From Sphaerisporangium rufum (GTDB lineage Bacteria; Actinomycetota; Actinomycetes; Streptosporangiales; Streptosporangiaceae), in assembly GCF_016863395.1 (NCBI RefSeq), contig NZ_BOOU01000069.1, positions 20,695 to 84,694 of the forward strand: 64,000 nt of DNA. The letters are read 5' to 3'. A program made the position numbers and the translations under genes. Below are positions 43,227 through 51,527 of this stretch, piece by piece (position 1 is the first letter of the stretch; each line of letters starts with the position of its first letter). The notes under the pieces are model-generated. The model was given only the letters and a program-made list of their open reading frames with translations, was not told where the DNA came from and ran no database searches.

Positions 43227-43465
43227 TCGAGCACCTCGACGGCGGCGTCGAACGACACCAGCCGGGCGCCGTTGTCCTTGCTGCGCAGCGTCACCCGCAC
43301 CCGCCCGGCGTCCGCCAGGCCCGGCAGTTCCTGCTCGCCGCCCCCGGTGACCAGGTAGATCGCGCCGTCGTGCCAGACGTGCCAGGCCAGCCGGTCGGTG
43401 CCGCCGAGGCGGATCCACAGCACGCCGGACCTCTTGGCGCCCTCTTCGATCAGCGGCAGGCTCAT
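43088..43465 (-). CDS. small PPOX-like (split-barrel) protein of unknown function
   Basis: The 125-aa product has LIEEGAKRSGVLWIRLGG, LAWHVWHDGAIYLVTGG, and VRVTLRSKDNGARLVSFDAAVEVLDHASP, a pattern like FMN-binding split barrels. No cofactor ligand can be named. It is convergent with the EamA gene and overlaps it. Confidence 0.7.
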   Translation of the reverse strand: MSLPLIEEGAKRSGVLWIRLGGTDRLAWHVWHDGAIYLVTGGGEQELPGLADAGRVRVTLRSKDNGARLVSFDAAVEVLDHASPSAAGPVAALVKERLNASDAATLPARWAAAGVSVVRLAPIPD

Positions 43466-43604
43466 ACCCGGCAATCTACGGCCGGCCCCGCCCGGCCGCA
43501 CCTCCGCCGGGGCGCCGGCCGGACGGCGCGCTGGATCGCTCCGGTCATGGCCCGGGTTTCGGGGCCAATGTGGTGCTTTATCGATCGGCCGGAGAGGGCC
43601 TAGC

Positions 43605-44372
43605 GTGGTGGAAGTGACGACGGACGAGATCCCGATGTATCGGTCCGGCGGCTCGCCGGGCGGCGATCCGCCGGCGACGCTGCTGGTGTTGTGGGACATC
43701 GACCACACCCTGCTGGACGCCGGCGGCGTCGGGCAGCAGATCTACGCCGCGGCCGTCCGCCAGGCCACCGGCCGCTCGCTCGCCGAGCCGTGGCGGTTCG
43801 ACGGCCGCACCGAGCTGGCCGCCGCCGCCGACGCGCTGGTGGCCGTCGGCCTGGATCCGGACGAGACCCGGATCGGGGTCTTCCTGGAGGCGCTCGTCAC
43901 CGAGACCCGGTCCCGGGCGCGGGACATGGTGACCCATGGCCGCGCGCTGCCCGGGGCCGCCGAGGCGCTGTCCGCGCTGAGCACGCTGCCCGGCGTGCGC
44001 CAGTCGGTGCTCACCGGCAACATCTACCCGATCGCGGCGCTGAAGCTGTCGTCGTTCGGCCTGGACGGCCACCTCGACCTGCGGATCGGTGCGTACGGGA
44101 CGGACGCCGAGCTGCGCACCGACCTGCCCCTGCACGCCTTCGACCGGGCCGAGCGGCACTTCGGCGTGCGCTACGGCGGCGAGAACACCGTGGTCGTCGG
44201 CGACACGCTCCGGGACGTGGCCACCGCGCAGGCGGTCGGCGCCCGCGCCGTAGCGGTCGCCACCGGCGAGACCCCGGCCGCCGCGCTGGCCGCCGCCGGT
44301 GCCGACGTCGTGCTGCCCGACCTCGCCGACACCGGCGCCGTCCTGAAGGCGATCACCGGCCGTACCGGCTGA
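43605..44372 (+). CDS. HAD-family hydrolase (phosphoglycolate phosphatase-like)
   Basis: The 255-aa product has motif I WDIDHTLLDAGG, a helical cap (residues 35-95), motif II VLTGN, and motif III/IV ENTVVVGDTLRDVATAQAVGA. It would hydrolyse a phosphate ester; sugar phosphates or phosphoglycolate are likely. GTG 43605 follows GGAGAGGG. It is the only gene on its strand nearby. Confidence 0.88.
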   Translation: MVEVTTDEIPMYRSGGSPGGDPPATLLVLWDIDHTLLDAGGVGQQIYAAAVRQATGRSLAEPWRFDGRTELAAAADALVAVGLDPDETRIGVFLEALVTETRSRARDMVTHGRALPGAAEALSALSTLPGVRQSVLTGNIYPIAALKLSSFGLDGHLDLRIGAYGTDAELRTDLPLHAFDRAERHFGVRYGGENTVVVGDTLRDVATAQAVGARAVAVATGETPAAALAAAGADVVLPDLADTGAVLKAITGRTG

Positions 44373-44448
44373 CCGCGCCCGGGGGCCTGGCCTTCATCCG
44401 GCCGTACCGGCTGGGCGCTACCGCCGGCGCCCGGCCTTCATCCGGCCG
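44359..44448. repeat. direct repeats after the HAD gene
   Basis: GGCCTTCATCCGGCCG occurs at about 44390 and 44434, and GGCCGTACCGGCTG at about 44359 and 44400, alternating. Probably local duplication of the HAD gene end. Confidence 0.5.
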
Positions 44449-44497
44449 AGCCGGGATCGCGCATGGCCAGGAGCCGGTGAGCCGGACGGATACCGGT

Positions 44498-45115
44498 TCA
44501 GGGATGAACAGGAGCGGGGGCCGGCCGGTCCGGGATCAGCTCGGCCAGGTAGGCGTCGAACTCGGCGGTCATCTCCGCCGGGGTCAGATGGCCGGCCAGC
44601 ACGTGCAGCGTCAGTCCGTCCACCACGGCGTGCAGCCGGCGGGCCGACGTCTCCAGTGGCGGGTGCGGCTCGGCGAGCGCGCCGATGTTCGCCATCTCGG
44701 TCACCAGCCGCAGGCACAGCTCGTACATGCCGGTGAAGCTGAGCCGCTTCACCTCGGCCAGCTCCGCGTCGGTCAGGCCGAGCGCGACGAACGCGAAGGC
44801 CACGGACGCCTCGGCGCGCCGTTCGGCGTCGACCGGCATGGTCTCCAGCAGGATGGCGCGGACCGCCTCGCGCGGGGTCCCGGTGTGCCGGAGCGCGGTG
44901 ATCCGCTCGGTCACCCGCTCGATGACCAGCTCGCAGGCGAAGGCGAGCAGGCCGTCCCGGGTGGAGAAGTAGTGGCGCAGTGCCCCGGACGACCAGCCGG
45001 CCTCGGCGGCGACCGTGCGCATGGACACCTCGGCCACCCCGTCCCGGGCGATGACCCGCCAGACGGCCTCGGCGAGTTCCCGGCGGCGCTGCTCGTGGTC
45101 CACGATCTTCGGCAC
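44498..45115 (-). CDS. TetR/AcrR-family repressor
   Basis: The product is 205 aa with helix-turn-helix REAVWRVIARDGVAEVSMRTVAAEAGWSSGALRHYFSTRDGLL (shown in part here as MRTVAAEAGWSSGALRHYFS) and a BetI-type ligand domain (EASVAFAFVALGLTDAELAEV). Gene start 65 nt from a divergent membrane protein; the interval carries an 11-bp dyad. Probably controls that gene. Confidence 0.92.
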   Translation of the reverse strand: MPKIVDHEQRRRELAEAVWRVIARDGVAEVSMRTVAAEAGWSSGALRHYFSTRDGLLAFACELVIERVTERITALRHTGTPREAVRAILLETMPVDAERRAEASVAFAFVALGLTDAELAEVKRLSFTGMYELCLRLVTEMANIGALAEPHPPLETSARRLHAVVDGLTLHVLAGHLTPAEMTAEFDAYLAELIPDRPAPAPVHP

Positions 45116-45125
45116 GCCCCTATTC

Positions 45126-45167
45126 TCGCACAGTCGTGTTATATTCGGTAATAACCCGACTGTGCGA
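45126..45167. promoter_or_regulatory. nested inverted repeat, TetR operator
   Basis: TCGCACAGTCG at 45126-45136 is exactly mirrored at 45157-45167. Inside the 20-nt spacer is a second dyad, GTTAT and ATAAC (45138-45155). The region is between a TetR gene and its divergent membrane-protein gene. It may hold two operator half-sites or both promoters. Confidence 0.75.
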
Positions 45168-45180
45168 AAAAGGAGACGCT

Positions 45181-45720
45181 GTGCTGATCGCGGTGATCAT
45201 CGCGTGTGAGATCGCTTTCTGGGTGCTGCTCGGCCTCGGCCTGGCCGCCCGCTACCTGCTCAAGGCGCGCAGGCTCAGCCTCGTCGTGCTGCTGGTCTGC
45301 GTCCCGCTGGTCGATGTGGCACTGCTGGCCTTCTCGGTGGTCGACCTGCGCGGCGGCGGGCAGGCGGGCATCGTGCACGGCCTGGCCGCCGTCTACATCG
45401 GCGTCTCGGTGGGCTTCGGTCACCGGATGCTGCGCTGGGCGGACCAGCGCTTCGCGCACCGCTTCGCCGGCGGCCCCGCGCCGGTACGGCCGCCGCGTAC
45501 CGGCCGGGAGCACGCCGCCCACGAGCGCCGCGGCTGGCTGCGCCACCTGCTCGCCTACCTGGTGGGCGGTGCGGTGATGGGCATCTTCACCCTGCTCATC
45601 GGCGATTTCGACCGCACCGCGGCACTGTGGCAGATGATGCGCGTCTGGACCATCGCCCTGGTCATCGACGCCATCGTGTCCTTCAGCTACACCTTCTCCC
45701 CCCGCCGCGCCCGCACCTGA
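45181..45720 (+). CDS. four- to five-helix membrane protein
   Basis: The 179-aa product has hydrophobic segments at residues 2-25, 35-57, 62-80, 120-140 and 150-170, with RTGREHAAHERRGWLRH between. It resembles small integral membrane proteins found beside TetR regulators; transport or permeability roles are possible. GTG follows AAGGAG. Function unknown. Confidence 0.8.
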   Translation: MLIAVIIACEIAFWVLLGLGLAARYLLKARRLSLVVLLVCVPLVDVALLAFSVVDLRGGGQAGIVHGLAAVYIGVSVGFGHRMLRWADQRFAHRFAGGPAPVRPPRTGREHAAHERRGWLRHLLAYLVGGAVMGIFTLLIGDFDRTAALWQMMRVWTIALVIDAIVSFSYTFSPRRART

Positions 45721-45786
45721 CTTCCCCCCGCCGCCGACGTCCGTCCACCTGGCGCATCGGACGCGAAGCGTTCCGGCTCGGCCTGG

Positions 45787-46287
45787 TCAGGCCGTCGGTG
45801 AGCCCGGCCGGCTCCGGGAGGAGTTGAGGGGGCGGGAGCGCTGGAGGGCGGCGATCCGGGTGAAGGTGGCCTTGAAGGCGGCGTAGGCGTCCTCGCCCAC
45901 CGCCGCCGCGTGCCGGCGCTCGATCTCGGCCATGATCGCGTCCGATCGCGTCATCTCGTCCCGGCCCAGCGCGGTCGGCACGATCAGCTTGGCCCGCCGG
46001 TCCTGCGGATCGGGCTCGCGGCGGACGTAGCCGAGCTCGACCAGCTCGTCCACCAGGGTGCCGATCACCTGCTTGTGCTGGCCCGACTGGGCGGACAGTT
46101 CGGTGGCCCGGCTGCCCTCCTCGTCGAGATAGGCCAGCACGGCGCCGTGCCGGGGACGCAGCCGCGAGTGGCCCTGCTGGGCGAGCGTCTCGAACAGTTC
46201 CTTCTGCATCGCGAACAGCACCTGGCCGGCGAGGATGCCGAGGTCGGGCTCGGCCTGCTTGCGCTGCCCGCGCCGGCGGGCGGTCAC
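45787..46287 (-). CDS. MarR-family regulator
   Basis: The 166-aa product has winged-helix segments LRPRHGAVLAYLDEEGSRATELSAQSGQHKQVIGTLVDELVELGYVRREPDPQDRRAKL, shown here by its wing DPQDRRAKLIVPT. A short dyad lies in the 84-nt divergent region to the monooxygenase gene. GTG start. It probably controls the next two genes. Confidence 0.88.
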   Translation of the reverse strand: MTARRRGQRKQAEPDLGILAGQVLFAMQKELFETLAQQGHSRLRPRHGAVLAYLDEEGSRATELSAQSGQHKQVIGTLVDELVELGYVRREPDPQDRRAKLIVPTALGRDEMTRSDAIMAEIERRHAAAVGEDAYAAFKATFTRIAALQRSRPLNSSRSRPGSPTA

Positions 46288-46303
46288 GTGCCCTCCGGCA
46301 AAT

Positions 46304-46320
46304 AGTCACTCATCTTGACT
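46304..46320. promoter_or_regulatory. dyad between marR and monooxygenase
   Basis: AGTCA and TGACT face each other across 7 nt just upstream of both starts; a further TGTCACT lies to the right. It is AT-rich for the window. A MarR operator is a reasonable guess. Confidence 0.45.
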
Positions 46321-46371
46321 GTCACTAATCCTTACCATAATCTCGGACGTACCGATCACCCGGGAGACGCG

Positions 46372-46677
46372 ATGCCGACCACAGTAGAACTCACCCGTTT
46401 CCACGTCGCCCCCGAGCAGGTGGAGCGGCTTCTCGCGGTGCGGCCGGCGATGCTCGCCGACTTCCGCGCCGACCGGACCGGATTCCTCGGCGCCCGGCTG
46501 GTCCGGCTCGCCGAGGACCAATGGCTCGACATCGTGCTGTGGCGCACCCCGGGCGATCTCGCTCAGTCCCGGGCCAAGGGCGCGAACCTTCCTGGGATCA
46601 GCGCGTTCTTCTCCACCATCGACCACGTGCTGTCGTCCGAGACGGGCACGACCACCGAAGGCGAGACCCCGTCATGA
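46372..46677 (+). CDS. antibiotic biosynthesis monooxygenase-like protein
   Basis: The 101-aa product has a ferredoxin-like ABM fold: VELTRFHVAPEQVERLLAVR and FLGARLVRLAEDQWLDIVLWR. These proteins oxygenate or simply bind small aromatics. GGGAG precedes the ATG. Its stop overlaps the next start (ATGA), so it is one operon with the NmrA-like gene, probably controlled by the divergent MarR. Confidence 0.82.
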   Translation: MPTTVELTRFHVAPEQVERLLAVRPAMLADFRADRTGFLGARLVRLAEDQWLDIVLWRTPGDLAQSRAKGANLPGISAFFSTIDHVLSSETGTTTEGETPS

Positions 46678-47519
46678 CCATCTTGATCACCGGCGCGAAC
46701 GGCAACGTGTCGAGCGCCGTGCTGCGATCTCTCGCCCCGCGCGACGACCTGCGCGTCCTGGTCCGGGACGCCGCCAAGGCCCCCGCCGGGGACGGCCTGG
46801 ACGTCGTCGTCGGCGACCTGGAGGAGCCGCGCACGCTCGGCGCGGCGTTCGAGGGCGTCGACACCGTGTGGCTGCTCAACGCCATGGGGCCCGCGGCGCC
46901 GCACGCGAGCATGAACGCCGTGTGGGCCGCCCGCCGCGCCGGGGTGCGGCATGTCGTGCGGATGTCGGCGGTCGGCGCCGCCCATGACGCGCCGACCCGC
47001 AACGGCCGGCTGCACGTGCTTTCGGACATCGAGCTGATGGCCTCCGGCCTGGCCTGGACGATCATCCGGCCGCACTTCTTCATGCAGAACATGCTCGGCG
47101 CGGTGATGGGCGACACGCTGTACGGCTTCGTCGGCGACGGGCGGCTCGGCGCGGTGGACGTCCGCGACATCGGCGACTTCGCGGCGCGCGTCCTGGCCGA
47201 TCCCGCACCGCACGCCGGCAAGGTGTACACGCTGACCGGCCCGGACAGCTTCTCGATGCACGAGGCGGCCAAGACGCTGGAATCCGTCCTGGACGCCCCG
47301 ATCACCTACCAGGCCCTCGGCGAACAGGACGCCTACCAGGCCCTGCTCGGCGCCGGCCTGCCGGACTGGGTCGCCGCCGTCAGCGCCGAATACGGCACCG
47401 CCTATGCCGGTGGGTGGGGCGACTTCACCACCTCCGACTTCGCCGACGTGGTCGGCCGCCCGCCCCGCTCGTTCGCCGACTTCGCCCGCGACCACGCCAA
47501 CCACCTCCGCGTTCAGTAA
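46674..47519 (+). CDS. NmrA-like NAD(P)-binding protein
   Basis: The 281-aa product starts TILITGANGNVSSAVLRSL, a Rossmann GxxGxxG loop, and has WLLNAMGPAAPHASMNAVWAA and GLAWTIIRPHFFMQNMLGAV, as in NmrA/QOR2 proteins that act as redox sensors or quinone reductases. Its ATG overlaps the stop of the monooxygenase gene. No YxxxK pair is visible, so it may be a sensor. Confidence 0.9.
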   Translation: MTILITGANGNVSSAVLRSLAPRDDLRVLVRDAAKAPAGDGLDVVVGDLEEPRTLGAAFEGVDTVWLLNAMGPAAPHASMNAVWAARRAGVRHVVRMSAVGAAHDAPTRNGRLHVLSDIELMASGLAWTIIRPHFFMQNMLGAVMGDTLYGFVGDGRLGAVDVRDIGDFAARVLADPAPHAGKVYTLTGPDSFSMHEAAKTLESVLDAPITYQALGEQDAYQALLGAGLPDWVAAVSAEYGTAYAGGWGDFTTSDFADVVGRPPRSFADFARDHANHLRVQ

Positions 47520-47627
47520 CCCGGCGGCGGGGGCGCAGGCGCAACGTGGCTGAGCGAGCAGAGGCTCGGACGTAACGGCTCGTGGAGATGCCTTCCGGGT
47601 CCGGGTGCGCGTCGTAAACTCGGCGGC

Positions 47628-47846
47628 ATGACGGCGCCACAGGAAGAGTACGAGGCTCTTCATCGCCTGGTCGACCAGCTAAGGCCGGATCAGGTTCGTG
47701 ACGAACGTGCGCGACTCCTCCAGCTGGTTCACTCGCGTACCGCAGAGCCCGAACTGGGCCCTGAAGGTATGCCAACGCTCTTTGGTGCGTTCCGATCGGA
47801 CCGGAGCGATGCCTCCGAACGGGCCACCGTCCGCTTCTGGATCTGA
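47628..47846 (+). pseudogene. antitoxin-like small gene, C-terminus degraded
   Basis: The 72-aa frame starts [20 protein letters not shown] and has [20 protein letters not shown], like small actinobacterial antitoxins that continue with (E)xIL and a further helix. Here it ends at once with TVRFWI. No toxin gene follows. A remnant or truncated antitoxin is likely. Family placement is from memory. Confidence 0.4.
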
Positions 47847-47978
47847 CGTACGGGTTCAGCCGGAAATCCGCGAGACGTCCTTCATGGTGTATCTGGCGGT
47901 CTGGACGGTAATGAACGTCGCAGAGGGTCCATTCCGCTCGATGTGGCTCCGACCGGTGTGAGCCGGAAGGATGGGGGG

Positions 47979-48383
47979 ATGTCACTTGCCCCTGTCGAAA
48001 CAGCTCAGCACGTCGCCGTTGCCCTTCAAGAAGCTCATGCGCGCGAAGACGTCGACCGGTACGTCGAGCTGTTCGACCCGGCCGCGACATGGATCACCAG
48101 CCGGGGAACCTTGATCGTTGGACGTAAGGAACTGGCGGAGTATCTGGCGCGTGTCATGCCGGGCGGTCTTGCCGGCGGGTCGGTCGCCTATCGGGTGGCT
48201 CATGCTCGTCCCGCCGGCGACGGCGCTGCGGTGGTGGTCATCGAGCAGGAGTACCGGCGGGCCGACGGGACATTGAAAGAGGTCGGTGGCCGGCACCGCC
48301 ACACGTACGTCGTGACGACCGAATCTGCCGGCGAGTGGAGCATCGTCGCCGGCCAGAACACGACCGTGGCGGCGGACGCATGA
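47979..48383 (+). CDS. SnoaL/NTF2-like protein (SgcJ/EcaC family)
   Basis: The product (134 aa) has the cone-like NTF2 fold: TAQHVAVALQEAHAREDVDRYVELFDPAATWITSRG, AEYLARVMPGGLAG, HRHTYVVTTESAGEWSIVAGQN. These proteins are isomerases, oxygenases or binding partners. The ATG after GGAAGG is one of several possible starts. Substrate unknown. Confidence 0.83.
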   Translation: MSLAPVETAQHVAVALQEAHAREDVDRYVELFDPAATWITSRGTLIVGRKELAEYLARVMPGGLAGGSVAYRVAHARPAGDGAAVVVIEQEYRRADGTLKEVGGRHRHTYVVTTESAGEWSIVAGQNTTVAADA

Positions 48384-48446
48384 GCATTAATGCCCCGGCG
48401 TACGCCGCCAGCGGCCGATATCAAGCGGTGGCGTGGAGCCCGGCCG

Positions 48447-48776
48447 TCAGCCCAGCCGGCCGTCCTTTATCCCGGAGAGGAACACCCGCCACTCGTTAGC
48501 GCCGAATCGCAGCACCGGCCCGTCCGGGTCCTTGCTGTCCCGGATGGCCCGGCCTCCGCCGGGCACACGGGCGGCTTCAACGCAGTTCTCGCCTGTTCCG
48601 CTGGCTGAACTCTTCCACCAGCTGTCATAGGAATCGTCGACTTCCGTGGTCGCTCCGTTGCTCGCCGGGAGAGTCGATCTTGTGGCGTATCGCTCACTGT
48701 GCGGCAAAGTGGCCACTTCTACGCAGTTCTCTTGCTGCCCGCTGTAGGTGCTCTTGCGCCAGATGGGTGGGGTCAT
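48447..48776 (-). CDS. tandem DUF397 protein
   Basis: The 109-aa protein carries two DUF397 units. The first has WRKSTYSGQQENCVEVA, then degenerates; the second is complete: WWKSSASGTGENCVEAARVPGGGRAIRDSKDPDGPVLRFG and EWRVFLSGIKDGRLG. Single-domain proteins are the norm. It ends the second regulator module; the DUF5753 gene is 20 nt upstream. Confidence 0.88.
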   Translation of the reverse strand: MTPPIWRKSTYSGQQENCVEVATLPHSERYATRSTLPASNGATTEVDDSYDSWWKSSASGTGENCVEAARVPGGGRAIRDSKDPDGPVLRFGANEWRVFLSGIKDGRLG

Positions 48777-48796
48777 CAGGGACAAGATCCTCGCTT

Positions 48797-49654
48797 CTAG
48801 TGAGATGACAGTCGATCGATCAGGTCGGTCATGAAGCTGATGGAGTCCTCCGTGGACAGCGCCGCCGCCACGACGTGATTGTGGATCAACGTGTACGCCT
48901 GAACCTCTTCCGGCCGCTCAAGAAACAGGCTGTCAGTGGGAGTCTCCAGGTAGACCAGCGAAGGATCCATCTCGTGTGGAAAGTCCAGGATGACAAAGCC
49001 GCACGCCATGGCGACGTGAGCGCCGGCCGAGTCGGGGAGCACCTGAATGGTGATGTTGGGTCGCTTCGCCATCTCAATGATGCGCCCCAACTGTTCGGCC
49101 ATGACCCTTACTCCGCCGACCAACTTCCGTAGTGCGGCCTCATCGATCACCGCCCACAGCTGCGGTGGATCATCTCGGTCGAGTATGGCCTGACGGGCCA
49201 GGCGGCTCTCGACGAGACGAGCGCATTCGGTCTCGGCATCCCGGAGGACCTGTCCTGCCCGGAAGATGGCGTTGGCGTACCCGGCGGTCTGCAGAAGTCC
49301 TGGCACGAATGCGATCTCATAGGCGCGGACTTGGGTCGCCTCGGCTTCGAAGCCGGGAAGGCTGCCGCGAAAGATGTCCTTGTAGCTCTGCCACCAGCCT
49401 CGTTCGCGCGACTGGCGGGCCAGGTTGAGGATGGCTTCGCGGCGGGCGGGGTCGGTGACCTTGTACAGGTCCAGCAGCAGCCGGACGTTGCTGACGTCGG
49501 GACGGGTCCACCGGTTCTGCTCCATGTGGGTGAGCCGCCCACGGGACCACTCCAGGTGCCTGCAGACGTCGTCGTGGGTCATCCCGGCCTCATCGCGAAG
49601 CCGGATGAGCTCGGCGCTGAGACGCCGGCGCTTGACGGTCGGGCTGCCGGTCAT
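48797..49654 (-). CDS. XRE-type regulator with DUF5753 domain, second copy
   Basis: The 285-aa product has a helix-turn-helix (RLSAELIRLRDEAGMTHDDVCRHLEWSRGRLTHMEQ) and DUF5753 (FVPGLLQTAGYANAIFRAGQVL, KRPNITIQVLPDSAGAHVAM). It is about 40% like the one at 19275 by eye. The next gene on this strand is a tandem DUF397; a HATPase lies divergent. An inverted repeat stands between. Confidence 0.93.
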   Translation of the reverse strand: MTGSPTVKRRRLSAELIRLRDEAGMTHDDVCRHLEWSRGRLTHMEQNRWTRPDVSNVRLLLDLYKVTDPARREAILNLARQSRERGWWQSYKDIFRGSLPGFEAEATQVRAYEIAFVPGLLQTAGYANAIFRAGQVLRDAETECARLVESRLARQAILDRDDPPQLWAVIDEAALRKLVGGVRVMAEQLGRIIEMAKRPNITIQVLPDSAGAHVAMACGFVILDFPHEMDPSLVYLETPTDSLFLERPEEVQAYTLIHNHVVAAALSTEDSISFMTDLIDRLSSH

Positions 49655-49768
49655 TGCATGCTCCCTTCACTACGGGTGATGAATCATATGCACTCTGTCA
49701 GCGGCTTGAAGACGACTGGCCGAACCAGGACAGTTCGGCGTTGGCCTTGAAAGTTCCCTGGCTCAGGG

Positions 49769-49799
49769 TCACCATGACTGCTGTCGTTACTCATGGTGA
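49769..49799. promoter_or_regulatory. inverted repeat between XRE and HATPase genes
   Basis: TCACCATGA and TCATGGTGA, 9-bp perfect arms with a 13-nt spacer, lie in the 185-nt divergent region of the second WhiJ-like module. It could be the XRE operator. Confidence 0.55.
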
Positions 49800-49839
49800 G
49801 TGAGCGACTACATGAATGCCGGAGGGTGGGGGTGACGGC

Positions 49840-50616
49840 ATGGGAGGGCGGCACCGGCCTGGGACGCCGCTGGAGCGGGTGAGCCGGCGGGCCTGGGATC
49901 GCCGGGAGCGGGCGGCGGCGGAGCGGATGGATCGGCTGGAGCCGGGGTGGGTGGTCTGGTACGGGGTGGGAAGCCGCCGGTTCCACGCCGCCGCCACCTG
50001 GCCCGCGCCGGAGCCGCCGCAGGTGGCCGGGCGCACGGTGGACGAGCTGCGCCACCTGATGCGGGAGGCCGAAAGTGCCGGACACCGCCCGGACCCGCCC
50101 GTCCCAGTCGCCGGACCGCCCGTCCCCGCCGGGGGATCGTCCGCCCGCTCGCCGCTGGCCGCAGCCCGTTCGATCCAAGGAGCCGAGATGACCGGAACGC
50201 CGGAGGGCCTGCGGGCCGCCGTGTGGGAGCTGCCCTACGACCTGGCCGCCGTCGGCCCGGCGCGCAGGGCGGTCACCGCGACGCTGCGCGGCTGGGGGCT
50301 GGCCGGCCTGGCCGACGACGTGGTGCTGGTGGCGGGCGAGCTGCTGGCCAACGCCGTGGCGCACGGCGGGCCACCGGTCCGCGTCTCGCTGTGGGCGACG
50401 GCGACCGAGCTGTGCCTGCGGGTCACCGACCACGGCCCCGGCGTGCCGCACCGGCTCGACGCCGGCCCGGACGCCGTGCACGGCCGCGGCCTGCCCATCG
50501 TCGCCGCCCTCGCCCCCGAGTCCGGCGTCCTTCCCCGGCCGGACGTCCCGGGCAAGACGGTCTGGGCCCGCTGGCCGCTGTCGGAGCGCTCGGCGCCGAT
50601 ATCGTCCTCGGCGTGA
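49840..50616 (+). CDS. HATPase_c protein with N-terminal WYGVG domain
   Basis: The 258-aa product has an N-terminal part (residues 1-115) with RRAWDRRERAAAERMDR, WVVWYGVGSRRFHAAATWPAP and TVDELRHLM, usually a separate small protein. Then a GHKL ATPase domain: VAGELLANAVAHGG (N-box), VTDHGPGVP (G1) and GRGLPIVAALAPESG (G2). It is divergent from the XRE regulator. The GTGA overlap couples it to a NUDIX gene. Confidence 0.87.
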   Translation: MGGRHRPGTPLERVSRRAWDRRERAAAERMDRLEPGWVVWYGVGSRRFHAAATWPAPEPPQVAGRTVDELRHLMREAESAGHRPDPPVPVAGPPVPAGGSSARSPLAAARSIQGAEMTGTPEGLRAAVWELPYDLAAVGPARRAVTATLRGWGLAGLADDVVLVAGELLANAVAHGGPPVRVSLWATATELCLRVTDHGPGVPHRLDAGPDAVHGRGLPIVAALAPESGVLPRPDVPGKTVWARWPLSERSAPISSSA

Positions 50617-51014
50617 CCGACATCATCGACAAGATCGCCTGGATTCATCTGGACGGCGGCCGGGTGCTCAGCACCCGGTCCCGGGGCCGGGACGTGTACT
50701 ACCTCCCCGGCGGCAAGCGGGAACCGGGGGAGAGCGATCTCGACACCCTGGTCCGCGAGATCGACGAGGAGCTGTCCGTCGTCATCATCCCGGGCACCGC
50801 CCGTCACTTCGGCACCTGGCACGACCAGGCACATGGCCACACCGAAGGCGTCACCGTCCGGATGACCTGCTACACCGCCGAACACCAGGGAGTGCCGGCC
50901 GCGAGCAGCGAGATCGAGGTGGTCACCTGGCTTACGTACGCGGACCGCGACCGGGTGTCCCCGGTGGACAAGCTCGTCTTCGACCACCTGCACCAGGCCG
51001 GACTGCTCCGCTGA
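50613..51014 (+). CDS. NUDIX hydrolase
   Basis: A 133-aa NUDIX protein with the box GGKREPGESDLDTLVREIDEEL (Gly, Glu and REIDEE visible in GESDLDTLVREIDEEL). Its GTG overlaps the upstream ATPase stop. It would hydrolyse a nucleoside diphosphate derivative; the linked ATPase suggests joint regulation. Substrate not visible. Confidence 0.9.
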   Translation: MTDIIDKIAWIHLDGGRVLSTRSRGRDVYYLPGGKREPGESDLDTLVREIDEELSVVIIPGTARHFGTWHDQAHGHTEGVTVRMTCYTAEHQGVPAASSEIEVVTWLTYADRDRVSPVDKLVFDHLHQAGLLR

Positions 51015-51215
51015 CCCGGCGGTCCGGGCGTGTCGCCTGCGCACGCGACGTCATGGCGATCTCTGCATGATGATCGCACTCGGTTTCTCGCCTGTCCGCG
51101 CTGTCATGACCGCCGGGCTCTGCCGCCGCATCGGGAATCAGGCGCGAAGGCTATCGAGATGCCGCTCGACCTCATACCGCGATGGGGAACCACGTGATCA
51201 ACTGGCACCCCGGCG

Positions 51216-51527
51216 TCAGCCGAGAATGAGCTTCTCGTCGCCGAAATCAGCAACGATCTCCAGCCTGCCGCCCAGTGCCGCGACATATGCGGCGAGCGTG
51301 CTCAGTTCAGTTCGATCCAGCTTTCCTCGCTCGATCGCGCTGACGCGGGACTGGCTGATCCCCATGGCTCCAGCCAGGTCCCGCTGGGTCAGCTGTCGAC
51401 GCCTACGGGCTTCGGCGAGACGATGGGCCCGCTCCTCGGCCAGCATCTGGCTGCTGCGACGACTCACCTCAGCCTTATCGTCGGGGCCGATCAACTCGCC
51501 TCGAAGGTCACTCCACTCGACGCTCAT
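51216..51527 (-). CDS. higA: XRE-type antitoxin (HigA-like)
   Basis: The 103-aa product has a helix-turn-helix QLTQRDLAGAMGISQSRVSAIERG. Its ATG abuts the stop of the upstream toxin gene, the toxin-first order of HigBA. It would bind the toxin and the operon promoter. Confidence 0.85.
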   Translation of the reverse strand: MSVEWSDLRGELIGPDDKAEVSRRSSQMLAEERAHRLAEARRRRQLTQRDLAGAMGISQSRVSAIERGKLDRTELSTLAAYVAALGGRLEIVADFGDEKLILG

